Shown here piece after piece: positions 36,008 to 44,949 of a DNA stretch of 64,000 bases. Under the pieces are notes generated by a model. It was not told where the DNA came from. It saw only the letters and a program-made list of their open reading frames with translations, and made no database searches. The first letter of the stretch is position 1. The number at the start of each line of letters is the position of its first letter. The stretch is from Anaerolineales bacterium (lineage in GTDB: Bacteria > Chloroflexota > Anaerolineae > Aggregatilineales > UBA2796). The translations under genes and the position numbers were made by a program. The DNA lies in the NCBI GenBank assembly GCA_015075625.1, contig JABTTZ010000003.1, forward strand, positions 767,882-831,881, given 5' to 3'.

Positions 36008-37068
36008 TAGCCAGCGAAAACCATCTCCCGATAGGTGCGGTAGGCGGCACACCACTCATGATCATGGGTCTGAATCAAGCGCTCCGCTTGCTCTACCAAC
36101 CCGCGATCCCCAATGAACAAAGGAACGCGCTGGTGAAGTTCGTGCGGCTGAATATCTAAAATATCGCCTAGACCGTCGGAGGCATACCCGCCGGCTTGTC
36201 CGGCAATGAACGCCAACGGCGCACATTCATAGATCAAGCGCAGCTTGCCAGCAGGCTTTTGGGGGTCGCGCAGATCACCCGGGTAAATGTAGACGCCGCC
36301 CTTCAAGAGAATCCGGTGAAAATCTGCCACCAATGCCCCCATATAACGTCCATCAAGCGGCTTGCGGGTGTCATCACCCACTGCCCTAATCCAATTCAGA
36401 TAGGCTTTTACGCCGTCCGTCCAATACTTTTCGTTGCCCTGATTACAACCATAATATTTTGGTTTGTTGGGGAGGCGAATATCGGGATGGCTGAGCAGAA
36501 ACTCGCCCACTGAGGGATCGAGGGTGAAGCCATCAACCCCCTGACCGGTGCTGTAGACCATCATCGTACTTGGACCATAGACGATATAGCCCGCCGCGAC
36601 GATCTTCCGCCCGCTTTGCATCACATCCTCTTGCGTTCCCCGCTCATCAGCGCTTATCTTCCGGTGAATGGCGAAGATCGTCCCGATGCTGGCGTTCACA
36701 TCGACATTACCCGATCCATCTAAGGGATCGTAAACAAGGACATATTTCCCCACCGGAAAACGTTCGGGGATGGGTAGAATATGCTCGTTTTCTTCCGATG
36801 CCATGACGCATAACCGTCCGGTATGATCATTCATGCGGAAAATGGTTTGGTCGGCAAAGACATCCAGTTTCATCTGTTCCTCGCCCTGCACATTGGTACT
36901 GCCATACGCGCCGAGGATGTTCACCAAGCCAGCGCGGGTGGTCTCGCGGGCGATGAGTTTTCCAGCAAGGGCAATATCATAGAGCAGTTGGGTGAGCGCC
37001 CCCGACGCATTGGGGTGTTCTTTTTGTTTTTCCAATATGTGACGTTCGATGGTCATTAAAGCGGACAT
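36007..37068 (-). CDS. fbp: Fructose-1,6-bisphosphatase class I
   Basis: 353 residues from ATG 37068, which has AGGAG 8 nt upstream; the frame is open to 37122. [21 protein letters not shown] is the metal and substrate site, MASEENEH holds metal-binding acidic residues, and [11 protein letters not shown] and GGVYIYPGD mark the FBPase fold. Gluconeogenic hydrolysis of fructose-1,6-bisphosphate. The TAG stop is formed from the TA insertion target plus the first base of the mini-element, and the pre-insertion sequence would also have read TAG. Confidence 0.95.
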   Translation of the reverse strand: MSALMTIERHILEKQKEHPNASGALTQLLYDIALAGKLIARETTRAGLVNILGAYGSTNVQGEEQMKLDVFADQTIFRMNDHTGRLCVMASEENEHILPIPERFPVGKYVLVYDPLDGSGNVDVNASIGTIFAIHRKISADERGTQEDVMQSGRKIVAAGYIVYGPSTMMVYSTGQGVDGFTLDPSVGEFLLSHPDIRLPNKPKYYGCNQGNEKYWTDGVKAYLNWIRAVGDDTRKPLDGRYMGALVADFHRILLKGGVYIYPGDLRDPQKPAGKLRLIYECAPLAFIAGQAGGYASDGLGDILDIQPHELHQRVPLFIGDRGLVEQAERLIQTHDHEWCAAYRTYREMVFAG

Positions 37069-37174
37069 AAACGAAACTCCTAAAAAATTGAGGGTGTATT
37101 CGGCGCTCCAAAATGCGCTCATGTGCGTATAGAGAGTATAAGTTCATGAATCATACCCAATCAGAAAGGTACTT

Positions 37175-38101
37175 ATGCAAGATTCACCCAAACACCTCCC
37201 CCCGACTCACCCTTCTGTGGAACGTCGGCTGCCGGGAAAATTGGCAAATTGGCTGCCTTTTTTGCGCCATGAGGCAAAAGTTGAAGAACTGATCACCAGT
37301 GTTGCTGATGATTCTACCCTCCCGCGCACATTTTTGGAGATCAACGCCCTTCCCTCGGCACAAAAGCACGCCATTTACCGCGCCTTGCTGCCCGATGTCC
37401 TGCTCGAACGGTACCAGATCGATCCGATAACGCTCTCACGGGATGGTGAGCCGTTGGTTTTTTTCTCTTGCCCAGAAGGAAGTTTCAGTTTAGAAGCAGC
37501 CATTTGGCGCAGCACGACGGATCGAGACCCCGTAACCTATGTTCATCTTGCCGATGGGACGAACTATCAGGTGCGTGTCTTGTTCGTCCAATACAATGAT
37601 CCTGAGTCACCCCGCTTTGATACCGATATGACGCCCGACGGCGAACCAACCTACTTTGGAACTCTCCGCCGCAACATCGACGCCGAACGCGCTGCGCTGG
37701 TGGCGGGCTTAGCCCCCGGACAGGTACGGAAGGGGTTAGCCCTTTTTCGAGAGTTTTTGCCCAATTTCGAGCGTTTCGTAGGGCGGATGGGACATGAGAT
37801 GTACTTCTTAGAACCCCTCGCCTACCACACGGCGATTCTCTTTGAGCGGATGGGCTTTGGCTATGTACAAGGGCAAAAAGAGATGGAGACGATTCATCAG
37901 GGGTTTCAACCCGGTGGGGCGCTCCACGCCCAGTTAACGACCACAAGCCCCTTTCGGGGGAAAGAGGCATGGCGTACCGTGCGCGGGCGCTCGTGGGCGA
38001 TCCATGATGGCATTTTGGGGCGTGCCTATGATGGGATAGAGATGTACAAGCAGTTGGGGAAAGGCTTGGGTGTGGATACCGCGCCGGGGGTGGCGTGGTA
38101 A
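37175..38101 (+). CDS. Conserved-looking protein of unknown function
   Basis: 308 residues, soluble, no signal peptide or membrane span. Sequence landmarks are FLEINALPSAQKHAIYRALLP, LVFFSCPEGSFSLEAAIW, the acidic FDTDMTPDGEPTYFGT and a C-terminal RTVRGRSWAIHDGILGRAYDGIEMYK. I do not recognise the family. The gene is divergent from fbp with a 106-bp intergenic region and has normal-looking codon use, so it is likely real. Confidence 0.7.
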   Translation: MQDSPKHLPPTHPSVERRLPGKLANWLPFLRHEAKVEELITSVADDSTLPRTFLEINALPSAQKHAIYRALLPDVLLERYQIDPITLSRDGEPLVFFSCPEGSFSLEAAIWRSTTDRDPVTYVHLADGTNYQVRVLFVQYNDPESPRFDTDMTPDGEPTYFGTLRRNIDAERAALVAGLAPGQVRKGLALFREFLPNFERFVGRMGHEMYFLEPLAYHTAILFERMGFGYVQGQKEMETIHQGFQPGGALHAQLTTTSPFRGKEAWRTVRGRSWAIHDGILGRAYDGIEMYKQLGKGLGVDTAPGVAW

Positions 38102-38137
38102 TTTCGTGTGTATTTGGAGCGTGTTCTGTTGACGTTT

Positions 38138-38322
38138 TTGGTTCAGAACCCCTATCCCCCGTAGGCAGGGAAAGGGGGGAGACGAACGGCATCTTTTGCC
38201 TTTTAAGCCCCGTAGGGGGGGTACTCATAGCCCGCTGCTTTAGCGGCGGGCGCAATGCCAACAGAACCCCTATCCCTCTCTCCCCTCAGCGCCTAGCGGG
38301 AGAGGAGCTAGGGGGTTAGGGT
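38138..38322. repeat. C-rich hairpin repeats, two units
   Basis: AGAACCCCTATCCC occurs twice (from about 38145 and 38266), each followed by a G-rich complement. Between them GCCCGC and GCGGGC (38230-38251) enclose TGCTTTAGCG. A related unit lies inverted at 48684-48731. Non-coding filler between two genes. Confidence 0.5.
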
Positions 38323-38462
38323 TGTGCGTAAGGTGGGTTATTATATGCCTCAATAATTTGCTGCGGGAAGTCCATCACAGACTGTACAACAGAGAGTAGA
38401 CTGCCGCGACGTTCCGCTTCTTTGCGAGCATGATCAGATAGACAACACCCTGGTTCGGTCAC
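38316..38462 (-). pseudogene. Truncated DUF4258-like protein
   Basis: A 48-residue frame from GTG 38462, preceded by GGGGAGAA, reads CCLSDHARKEAERRG, then SLLSVVQSVMDFPQQIIEAY. This matches the first half of DUF4258 proteins, which resemble small RelE-like toxins and are normally about 70-90 residues. The C-terminal half is missing and the frame runs into the C-rich repeat. Probably a relic. Confidence 0.45.
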
Positions 38463-38535
38463 TTCTCCCCCATCCGGGTTTCCCTTCTGAAGGTTGCGGC
38501 GTATCGCCTTGGTTGCCCTCTTGTGCCAAAAGCCC

Positions 38536-39597
38536 CTAATGCTGCGTGCTGCCCCGCTCCAAGCCAACCAACAGACTGCGTAAGTTATCATAATCTTCCA
38601 AGATGCGCCCCGCCCCGCGTGCCACACAGGTCATGGCATCTTCCGCCAGCCACACGCGCACCTTGATCTCGTTGGCGACGCGCTCGCACAAGCCCTTTAA
38701 TTGGCTGCCCCCACCCGCCATGCAAATACCGCTCTCCATGAGGTCGGCAATCAGTTCGGGGGGCGTCTCGTCCAGTGCATCGCGGATGGTATCAACAATG
38801 ACCTCCACCGACCCCGCCAGCGCCTCGCGCAGTTCAATCGAACTGACCTCCACCGCTTTCGGCAAGCCAGAGACGAGATCGCGTCCGCGCAGGACAAGCG
38901 TGCGTTCCTCTGGGAGCGGGTATGCCGACCCAGCCTCCATCTTGGCACGTTCAGCCGTGCGTTCGCCAATGAGCAAGCTGTGTTTGGAGCGCATGTATTG
39001 GATGATATCTTCATCCATTTCGTCGCCCGCAACGCGGATGGAGCGGCTGATCACGATCCCGCCGAGGGAGAACACGGCAACTTCCGTCGTCCCCCCCCCA
39101 ATATCGACCACCATGCTCCCCCGCGTTTCTTGGAGGGGCAGCCCCGCGCCAATGGCAGCGGCGACGGGTTCTTCGATCAGGAATGCCTCCCGTGCGCCAG
39201 CGCTGATTGTCGCATCGTAGACGGCACGTTTTTCCACCTCAGTGACGCCGCTTGGAATCCCAACGACGACACGCGGGCGGGGCATTGGCACCCAGCTTTG
39301 TTCGTGAGCTTTTTGGATGAAGTAATGGAGCATCCCTTCGGTGATCTCAAATTCGGAGATCACACCATCGCGCAGGGGGCGCACAACAAGGATATGGGAA
39401 GGTGCTTTGCCGCCCATCTCCTTTGCCTCTTGCCCATAGGTAATTGGGCGACGGGTTTTCTTTTCAATCGCCGCATAGGAAGGTTCGTTAATCACGATCC
39501 CCTTGCCGCGCACACAGACGAGGGTATTCGCCGTGCCGAGATCAATCCCAATGTCGAGCGAGAACAGTCCAAGCAACCAATCCAGCGGGCTAACCAA
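38536..39597 (-). CDS. mreB: MreB/Mbl rod-shape actin homologue
   Basis: 353 residues, bacterial actin guiding lateral wall synthesis. DIGIDLGTANTLV (phosphate 1), VVGIPSGVTEVEKRAV, EEPVAAAIGAGLP, DIGGGTTEVAVFSLGG (phosphate 2) and MAGGGSQLKGL (adenosine) are present. The hydrophobic N-terminus (MVSPLDWLLGLF) may bind membrane. mreC, mreD and pbp2 do not follow it here, so it is a stand-alone copy. Confidence 0.95.
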   Translation of the reverse strand: MVSPLDWLLGLFSLDIGIDLGTANTLVCVRGKGIVINEPSYAAIEKKTRRPITYGQEAKEMGGKAPSHILVVRPLRDGVISEFEITEGMLHYFIQKAHEQSWVPMPRPRVVVGIPSGVTEVEKRAVYDATISAGAREAFLIEEPVAAAIGAGLPLQETRGSMVVDIGGGTTEVAVFSLGGIVISRSIRVAGDEMDEDIIQYMRSKHSLLIGERTAERAKMEAGSAYPLPEERTLVLRGRDLVSGLPKAVEVSSIELREALAGSVEVIVDTIRDALDETPPELIADLMESGICMAGGGSQLKGLCERVANEIKVRVWLAEDAMTCVARGAGRILEDYDNLRSLLVGLERGSTQH

Positions 39598-39881
39598 TGG
39601 TTATAAACTCCTGCGATGCGTGCCGCTGCTTCCGGGGTGGGCGCGTCTGGGTTCAGCCTAACAACACTAAGGTAGTGTACCAACATAACCAAGCCAACGG
39701 CGCATTATACTCTGTTGTGTGCGGAATGTTCAAAACGGCGCGATTCTTTGCTGAACTATTCATCATCACACCCCCCCCCTCCCCGACCTATCCCCTTTCT
39801 TTTGCAGACAAGGGGGAGATGGCGCGGCGGGGGGTAGGGCGCATTTCCAAGCCCCGTAGGAAGGCGCGTGGGCGTTCACCC

Positions 39882-39909
39882 TTGACATCACACGAAAGAC
39901 TATTATAAT
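39882..39909 (+). promoter_or_regulatory. Consensus sigma-70 promoter
   Basis: TTGACA (39882-39887) and TATAAT (39904-39909), both perfect, are separated by 16 nt. It drives the DUF4260-TetR operon; the start codon is at 39956 with GGAGG at 39943-39947. Confidence 0.75.
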
Positions 39910-39939
39910 TAGTTTTAAAGACTATCGTCAATAGTTTTC
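39895..39939. promoter_or_regulatory. Tandem palindromic operator, probable TetR site
   Basis: Two adjacent palindromes overlap the -10 and the start region: AAAGACTAT/ATTAGTTTT (39895-39916) and AAAGACTAT/ATAGTTTTC (39917-39939). The 22-bp repeat spacing is two DNA turns. The most likely binder is the TetR protein encoded in the same operon. Confidence 0.6.
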
Positions 39940-39955
39940 ATTGGAGGCTGTTCCC

Positions 39956-40339
39956 ATGACCCCTACCCCTGCAACGCTGCTGCGCCTGAGCGCCCCGCGC
40001 CTTTTGCTGCACAGCGAAGGGCTGCTGTTGTTCCTTGCCGCTGTCACCGCCTATGCGCACCTGCGGGGGAGTTTGCTGTTATTTATCGCGCTGCTCCTTG
40101 TGCCAGATATGGGAATGCTTGGCTACCTGCGCAGCCCTGTCTTAGGAAGTTTCACCTATAACCTCGTCCACACGTTTGCCCTGCCATCGTTCCTTTTGTT
40201 TGGGTCACTCATAGGGGAATCTCTACTGGGAGTGCAGATTGCCCTCATTTGGTTTGCTCATATTGGGATGGATCGGGCGGTGGGGTATGGCTTAAAATAT
40301 GGGCGGGAATTCAAAGCGACACATATGGAACGTCTGTAA
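39956..40339 (+). CDS. DUF4260 family membrane protein
   Basis: 127 residues from ATG 39956. About four hydrophobic helices, with landmarks LLLHSEGLLLFLAAV, LLVPDMGMLGYL, TYNLVHTFALPSFLLFG, ALIWFAHIGMDRAVGYGLKYG and FKATHMERL, all typical of DUF4260. Function unknown. It is followed 2 bp later by its probable regulator, a layout common to TetR-controlled membrane genes. Confidence 0.85.
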   Translation: MTPTPATLLRLSAPRLLLHSEGLLLFLAAVTAYAHLRGSLLLFIALLLVPDMGMLGYLRSPVLGSFTYNLVHTFALPSFLLFGSLIGESLLGVQIALIWFAHIGMDRAVGYGLKYGREFKATHMERL

Positions 40340-40341
40340 CT

Positions 40342-40905
40342 ATGCCTTATCCCTCGCAAGTGAACGCCGCACAGATCATCCAAAAGGCAGCGGAGATGAT
40401 CGCCCTTGAGGGAAGCCAGGCGCTCTCACTGGCGCACTTGGCGGCGGGGTTGGGGATCAAAGCGCCATCGCTCTACCGCTACTTTCCTAGCAAGGATACC
40501 CTGCTGAAGGCGGTCAATACGGCGACGCTCTCGGCGCTTTTTGAAGCGCTGATGAAGCCTCTTGACGAGGGGCAGCCCCCCCCCGAAACCATGCTGAGCG
40601 TGGCGCGGGCGCAGCGCCGTTTTGCCCATGCCAACCCCCTGCTGTACCACATGGCGTTCAGCGCGAACGCCCCCGATACGCAGATCGACGCCGCCGCCGC
40701 CGAACAGGGGGCGCTCCCCTTACAGGCATGTATCGCGCAAATCAGCGGGGAGGCAGATTCGCTCTCGGCGCTGCGGGGGCTTCTCTCGCTGCTGCACGGG
40801 TTCATCAGCCTCGAACTTGCCGGGCAGTTCCGGCGCGGCGGCGATCTCGATCAGGCGTTTGAATTTGCCGTCCAAACCTACCTGATTGGTGTGGCAAAGG
40901 CGTGA
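40342..40905 (+). CDS. TetR/AcrR family transcriptional regulator
   Basis: 187 residues from ATG 40342. N-terminal HTH: IIQKAAEMIALEGSQALSLAHLAAGLGIKAPSLYRYFPSKDTLL, the classic TetR pattern ending in YxYFxSKxxL. The C-terminal ligand domain (about 60-187) resembles the TetR C-terminal families with LLSLLHGFISLELAGQF. The upstream tandem palindrome suggests autoregulation. Inducer unknown. Confidence 0.92.
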   Translation: MPYPSQVNAAQIIQKAAEMIALEGSQALSLAHLAAGLGIKAPSLYRYFPSKDTLLKAVNTATLSALFEALMKPLDEGQPPPETMLSVARAQRRFAHANPLLYHMAFSANAPDTQIDAAAAEQGALPLQACIAQISGEADSLSALRGLLSLLHGFISLELAGQFRRGGDLDQAFEFAVQTYLIGVAKA

Positions 40906-40934
40906 TCTGATCCCTGTTCACCGTAATGGGCTGT

Positions 40935-41345
40935 TCAATCCACGACATAACGTGCCATGACGCCCACCACCCACCCAATGATCACCGCAACCGCCAGCCA
41001 TGACGATTGCGTTTGGGCAAGGAACAGAACCGCCCCAATGACGACCAATAAAATGACGATCTCCATAAACATTTCGGGGGGCGTCAGCGGCTGGCGGATT
41101 TTTACCGTATCGGGTGTTTTTGCTTTGTCTGTCTTGCCTTTCGCCGCTCCCCGCAAGGGGTAGTGCAGTTCAGCCTCTACCTCCTGGGTGGCAAGTTCAT
41201 CCCCGCACGAGCGGCAAAAACGAGCAGAGGGATGATTCGCCCCGCCACAATGGATGCAGTAGATAGTTTCAGGGGCGTTGTGCAGGGGCAGCGGATCGTG
41301 CAGTTCGCCATCGGCGGCGAGGGCACGTTTTGTCGTCTTTGCCAT
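40935..41345 (-). CDS. Zinc-ribbon protein with C-terminal membrane helices
   Basis: 136 residues. CxxC...CxxC zinc ribbon (YCIHCGGANHPSARFCRSCGDE, residues about 29-50), a Lys-rich linker, then two hydrophobic segments (EIVILLVVIGAVLFLAQ and WLAVAVIIGWVVGVM). Membrane-bound; function unknown. Its ATG overlaps the last base of rpiA, so the two are co-transcribed. Confidence 0.75.
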   Translation of the reverse strand: MAKTTKRALAADGELHDPLPLHNAPETIYCIHCGGANHPSARFCRSCGDELATQEVEAELHYPLRGAAKGKTDKAKTPDTVKIRQPLTPPEMFMEIVILLVVIGAVLFLAQTQSSWLAVAVIIGWVVGVMARYVVD

Positions 41346-42064
41346 TAGGATACCTCGTTTGGTTTGGGTGGTGGGGTGAGCGTTGTCAAGCCATCGCGTC
41401 CGGCAAGAATCACCGTTGTTGTCATGCCCAGAAACAAGCCATGCTCTACGACGCCGGTAATCCCTTTAAGCCTTTCGGCAAGGCGGCGCGGATCATTGAG
41501 TGGAGGAAACCGACAGTCGAGGATCAGATTGCCCTGATCGGTGAGGAAGGGTGTGTTGAGGGCGGTCATCCGCTTGGCAATGATTCCCCCCAAGCGGCTG
41601 ATGCGCTCAGCAGTAGCATGCCAGCCAAACGAAACGACCTCAATGGGGATCGCCCACGTTGTCCCTAACTGAGGGACATACTTTGTGCTGTCAGCGACGA
41701 TGATCACCTGATTGCTGAGGGTGGCGACGATCTTCTCGCGCAGCAGCGCTCCCCCGCCCCCCTTAATCAGATTCAATGCCGTGTCGATCTCGTCTGCGCC
41801 GTCAATGGTCAGGTCGATGCGCTGTTTCCCAAGGTCATCCTCAAGCAAGAGGGGAATCCGTAGGGTTCTTGCCTCCGATTCGGTTTGTTTGGAGGTGGGG
41901 ACACCGGTGACATCCTTCAACGCACCGCTCTGGAGGCGGGCGGCAATGCGGCGCACCGCCCAGATTGCCGTTGAACCCGTCCCCAAGCCAACCAGCATCC
42001 CCGATTGGACGGATTCGGCAGCGGCCTGCCCCGCCTGTTTTTTGAGATCATCGATCATAACCAT
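41345..42064 (-). CDS. rpiA: Ribose-5-phosphate isomerase A
   Basis: 239 residues. VGLGTGSTAIWAV (phosphate loop), VTGVPTSKQTESEA, DLTIDGADEID (catalytic Asp residues) and LIKGGGGALLREKI (catalytic Lys, Glu) are complete. Interconverts ribose-5-phosphate and ribulose-5-phosphate. Start at MVMIDDLKK; an ATG two codons later is equally possible. Confidence 0.96.
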   Translation of the reverse strand: MVMIDDLKKQAGQAAAESVQSGMLVGLGTGSTAIWAVRRIAARLQSGALKDVTGVPTSKQTESEARTLRIPLLLEDDLGKQRIDLTIDGADEIDTALNLIKGGGGALLREKIVATLSNQVIIVADSTKYVPQLGTTWAIPIEVVSFGWHATAERISRLGGIIAKRMTALNTPFLTDQGNLILDCRFPPLNDPRRLAERLKGITGVVEHGLFLGMTTTVILAGRDGLTTLTPPPKPNEVS

Positions 42065-42124
42065 TATGTGGTGTGTTAGACTCCCTTATGCGTGCGATTT
42101 TATCATCCCTCTACGCAAAGATAG

Positions 42125-42619
42125 AATCTAAGTTCTACGACACTAGCCATTGTTGGGGCGGGGGCTGCCGGATTGAGCGCCGCCTATACGCTTGCCAGTG
42201 CGGGAAAGCGCGATGTGGTGATCTTCGAGAAAAGCCGGGGGCTAAGTGGGCGGGCAGCGACCCGCTGGCACAATCTGCCCGCCGGACGCGCCTACATTGA
42301 TCATGGGGCGCAGTATCTGAAACACGACAAGCCCGGACATTTACCGGTAGGCTATTCGGCGCTCGTCGTCCAGATGGGGGCGGCATACAGCCTTGAGCAG
42401 GATGAGCGGGATAAAGAGGACAACCTGAAGGAGATTGCGGCGTTAACTTTGGCACTGCTTGGGGTTGACCTGACTACGCCGGATTTCAGCGATCTGCAAC
42501 AATGGCGCTACGCGATTCCTGATGTGCTGGTGACACCGGAATCAGTCAACGGCGTGCTGCCCGGACTGTGGTTCGCAGGCGATTCCCTGCGCGGGGGAGC
42601 GTTCACCAAGCGGCGGTAG
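42125..42619 (+). pseudogene. FAD-dependent oxidoreductase (renalase-like), internally deleted
   Basis: The frame begins after a stop at 42124 with no usable ATG, yet reads LAIVGAGAAGLSAAYTLASAG, a complete dinucleotide-binding motif, then FEKSRGLSGRAATRW and IDHGAQYLK. It then jumps to YAIPDV...LPGLWFAGDSLRGG, the C-terminal FAD motif. About 150 middle residues normally between them are gone. Reading frame is kept across the gap. Confidence 0.7.
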
Positions 42620-42666
42620 GGACGGCGATCTTGCGCGGCAGGGGGGAATGATCTACGATCAACGGC

Positions 42667-43323
42667 ATGAGCGAACTAAACGTCATAAACCCCCTTATCT
42701 TCAAAGCGCATCAGCGCCTTGTGTTCATTGGTGATAGCATCACCGATGCCAACCGGACGGGGGCGGATGCCCCCTTCGGAAATGGGTATGTGAGCATGGT
42801 ACGGGCGTTTCTGATTGCCCGCTACCCGGAATTGAACCTAACGGTGATCAACAAAGGGGTGGGCGGGAATACCGTTCGTCACCTTGCCCAACGGTGGGAA
42901 CGGGATGTGATTGCCGAACGCCCTCATTGGTTGGCGGTGATGATCGGGATCAACGATGTCTGGCGGCACTTCACCAGCACCCCCGGCGAAGCCGTCCCCA
43001 TTGACGAGTATCAGCGTGTTTTACGCGGGCTGCTCCAACGGGCGCGAGAGGCAACACGGGCGAACCTAATCCTGCTGACTCCGTACATGATTGAGCCGAC
43101 GAAAAGCAACCCAATGCGCCAACTGATGGATGTCTATGGGCGCGTGGTTGATTTGATCGGGCGGGAGTTTGGGGCGGTCATGGTGCGCACGCAGGACGCC
43201 TGGGATCGCGTCTTGGCAAGTACGCCACCCACCTTTTGGTCACAAGACAAAATCCATCCCACGCCAGCAGGTCATGCCGTAATTGCCAACGCCTTGTTAA
43301 ATGCCGTGAACTTCCGTCTGTAG
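42667..43323 (+). CDS. SGNH/GDSL family hydrolase
   Basis: 218 residues, cytoplasmic. Block I FIGDSITDANR (Ser nucleophile), block II NKGVGGNTVRHL, block III IGINDVWRH and block V DKIHPTPAGHAVIA (Asp-x-x-His) are all present. Likely an esterase or acetyl-sugar deacetylase. Not obviously linked to its neighbours. Confidence 0.93.
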   Translation: MSELNVINPLIFKAHQRLVFIGDSITDANRTGADAPFGNGYVSMVRAFLIARYPELNLTVINKGVGGNTVRHLAQRWERDVIAERPHWLAVMIGINDVWRHFTSTPGEAVPIDEYQRVLRGLLQRAREATRANLILLTPYMIEPTKSNPMRQLMDVYGRVVDLIGREFGAVMVRTQDAWDRVLASTPPTFWSQDKIHPTPAGHAVIANALLNAVNFRL

Positions 43324-43365
43324 GGACGCCCCCTGGGCGTCCACACCCTACAGGGCGTCAATATA

Positions 43366-43412
43366 GTGACCTACTCCGTCAGCTAAAGCAGGCGGCTTCT
43401 TGCGAAGCCCCG
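43366..43412. repeat. IS605-like hairpin remnant
   Basis: GTGACCTACTCCGTCAGCTA leads into a GGCTTC/GAAGCC stem (43394-43409). The order of motifs matches IS200/IS605 ends. No transposase nearby. Confidence 0.4.
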
Positions 43413-43623
43413 CGCCATAGCAGCGGCTTCTCAGGCTGCGCATGACCCAACGGTCTACGTTAGCACCTGACCGCCTGATCCAGGCGGACTTTATTTGTAT
43501 CAGTTTGCTGCCGTATCCTCTTGGGAATTGCAGTATGGCATGAATAATGTCAACCAAGCGACAGCGCCACGCGGCGCAGAATTGTTGATCAAAAACAAGC
43601 ACCCTTCCCCTTAAACCTCACCC

Positions 43624-43652
43624 TTGCTATTGTAGAACTTTTGTGCTATACT
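43624..43652 (+). promoter_or_regulatory. Weak sigma-70-like promoter
   Basis: TTGCTA (43624-43629), 17-nt spacer, TATACT (43647-43652). It points to the glycosyltransferase operon but lies about 330 bp upstream of its first start codon; a C-rich hairpin (about 43783-43804) intervenes. Confidence 0.25.
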
Positions 43653-43984
43653 CTCTCCCGAAACACTGCGCAGTGTTGTTTCGTTCCCAAAAAGCATACC
43701 GAACGGTATCACCTTCCCAAAGGTTACGCCAGCACCTTTCCAAGCGACCTAGCCCGCCTAAGTAGCCACCAAGCCCGACTTCCCCTCTCCCAAAGGAGAG
43801 AGGGCAGGGGGGGTAGGGAGGCGGAACGACGGCAAGACCGAGTTCGTCCAGCGGTGAATGTCGCCCGTCGGGGTGCTGCCCCCTACGAAACACCCACACT
43901 CAGCCTACCCCCACGCGGGGTGGGCTGTTTGTGCTGCCTTTCCACCCCCCCGCGAATAAATCCCGCTGTGGTACAATTCCTCCC

Positions 43985-44944
43985 ATGCCGATTCAACCGT
44001 ACACCGCGCCGGAAACGCCCGATCTCTCTATCCTGATCGTCGCTTGGAATGTCCGTGACGATCTCTGCGCTTGCCTTCAGTCCATCCGCAGCAGCGTGGA
44101 GGATCCACCCCTCCGCGTCGAGGTGATCGTTGTCGATTCAGCGAGCGCTGACGGCACAGGCGAGATGATCGAGCGCGACTATCCCGCCGTTCATTACCTT
44201 CCTCATGCAGAAAATATCGGCTTCACACGGGGGAACAACCTTGCCTTGCAAACGGCGCGAGGGCGCTTTTTGCTGCTGCTCAACCCCGATACGCTCATCC
44301 TCGGCGCGGCGCTTCAGACGCTCACCGCCTACCTTGAGGCGCATCCCACCGTTGGCATTGTCGGACCGCAAACCCTGAACACCGATGGCAGCCATCAATC
44401 GACGCGGCGGCGCTTCCCAACGCTGCTGACTGCGTTTTTCGAGAGTACTTGGCTGCAACCCTTTGCCCCCCGCCGCTTGCTGGATCGCTATTACGTCCGC
44501 GATCTCCCCGACGAGGCAGCCGGCGCAGTCGATTGGGTACAGGGATCGGCACTCATGGCGCGGCGCGAGGTCTACACCCAAATCGGCGGGCTAGACGAAG
44601 GCTACATCATGTACAGCGAGGAAATGGACTGGTGCCAACGCGCCCGTGCCGCCGGATGGGGCGTCGCTTACCTCGGCGCGGCGCGGATCATCCATCACGG
44701 CGGACGCAGCACCGAACAAGTCCGCGCTGCCAGCCATGTTTACTTTCAGCAGAGCAAGATTCGTTACTTTCGCAAGGTTCACGGACGACCCTCCGCGTGG
44801 CTTCTGCGTACCTTTTTGATCCTCATTTACGGGCAGCAGGTCATTCTAGAGGGGCTGAAGGGGCTGGTGGGGCATAAACGCCCCTTGCGGCGGGAGCGTG
44901 TCCGCCTCTATTGGCAGGTCATCCGCGCTCTGAGTGGGGTGTAG
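43985..44944 (+). CDS. Glycosyltransferase family 2, WbbL-like
   Basis: 319 residues from ATG 43985. GT-A motifs LSILIVAWNVRDDLCACL, VIVVDSASADGTGEM, NIGFTRGNNLALQTARG and LLLLNPDTLI (DxD equivalent) are followed by GGLDEGYIMYSEEMDWCQRARAAGW and IIHHGG. Such enzymes add rhamnose or related sugars to lipid-linked glycan. First of three glycan genes; the next starts 5 bp after its stop. Confidence 0.93.
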   Translation: MPIQPYTAPETPDLSILIVAWNVRDDLCACLQSIRSSVEDPPLRVEVIVVDSASADGTGEMIERDYPAVHYLPHAENIGFTRGNNLALQTARGRFLLLLNPDTLILGAALQTLTAYLEAHPTVGIVGPQTLNTDGSHQSTRRRFPTLLTAFFESTWLQPFAPRRLLDRYYVRDLPDEAAGAVDWVQGSALMARREVYTQIGGLDEGYIMYSEEMDWCQRARAAGWGVAYLGAARIIHHGGRSTEQVRAASHVYFQQSKIRYFRKVHGRPSAWLLRTFLILIYGQQVILEGLKGLVGHKRPLRRERVRLYWQVIRALSGV

Positions 44945-44949
44945 CCACC

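Noticed and set aside
37485..38261. 258-codon minus-strand frame
   Set aside because: Opposite the 37175 gene and the C-rich repeats; composition is Ser/Pro/Arg-rich without motifs.
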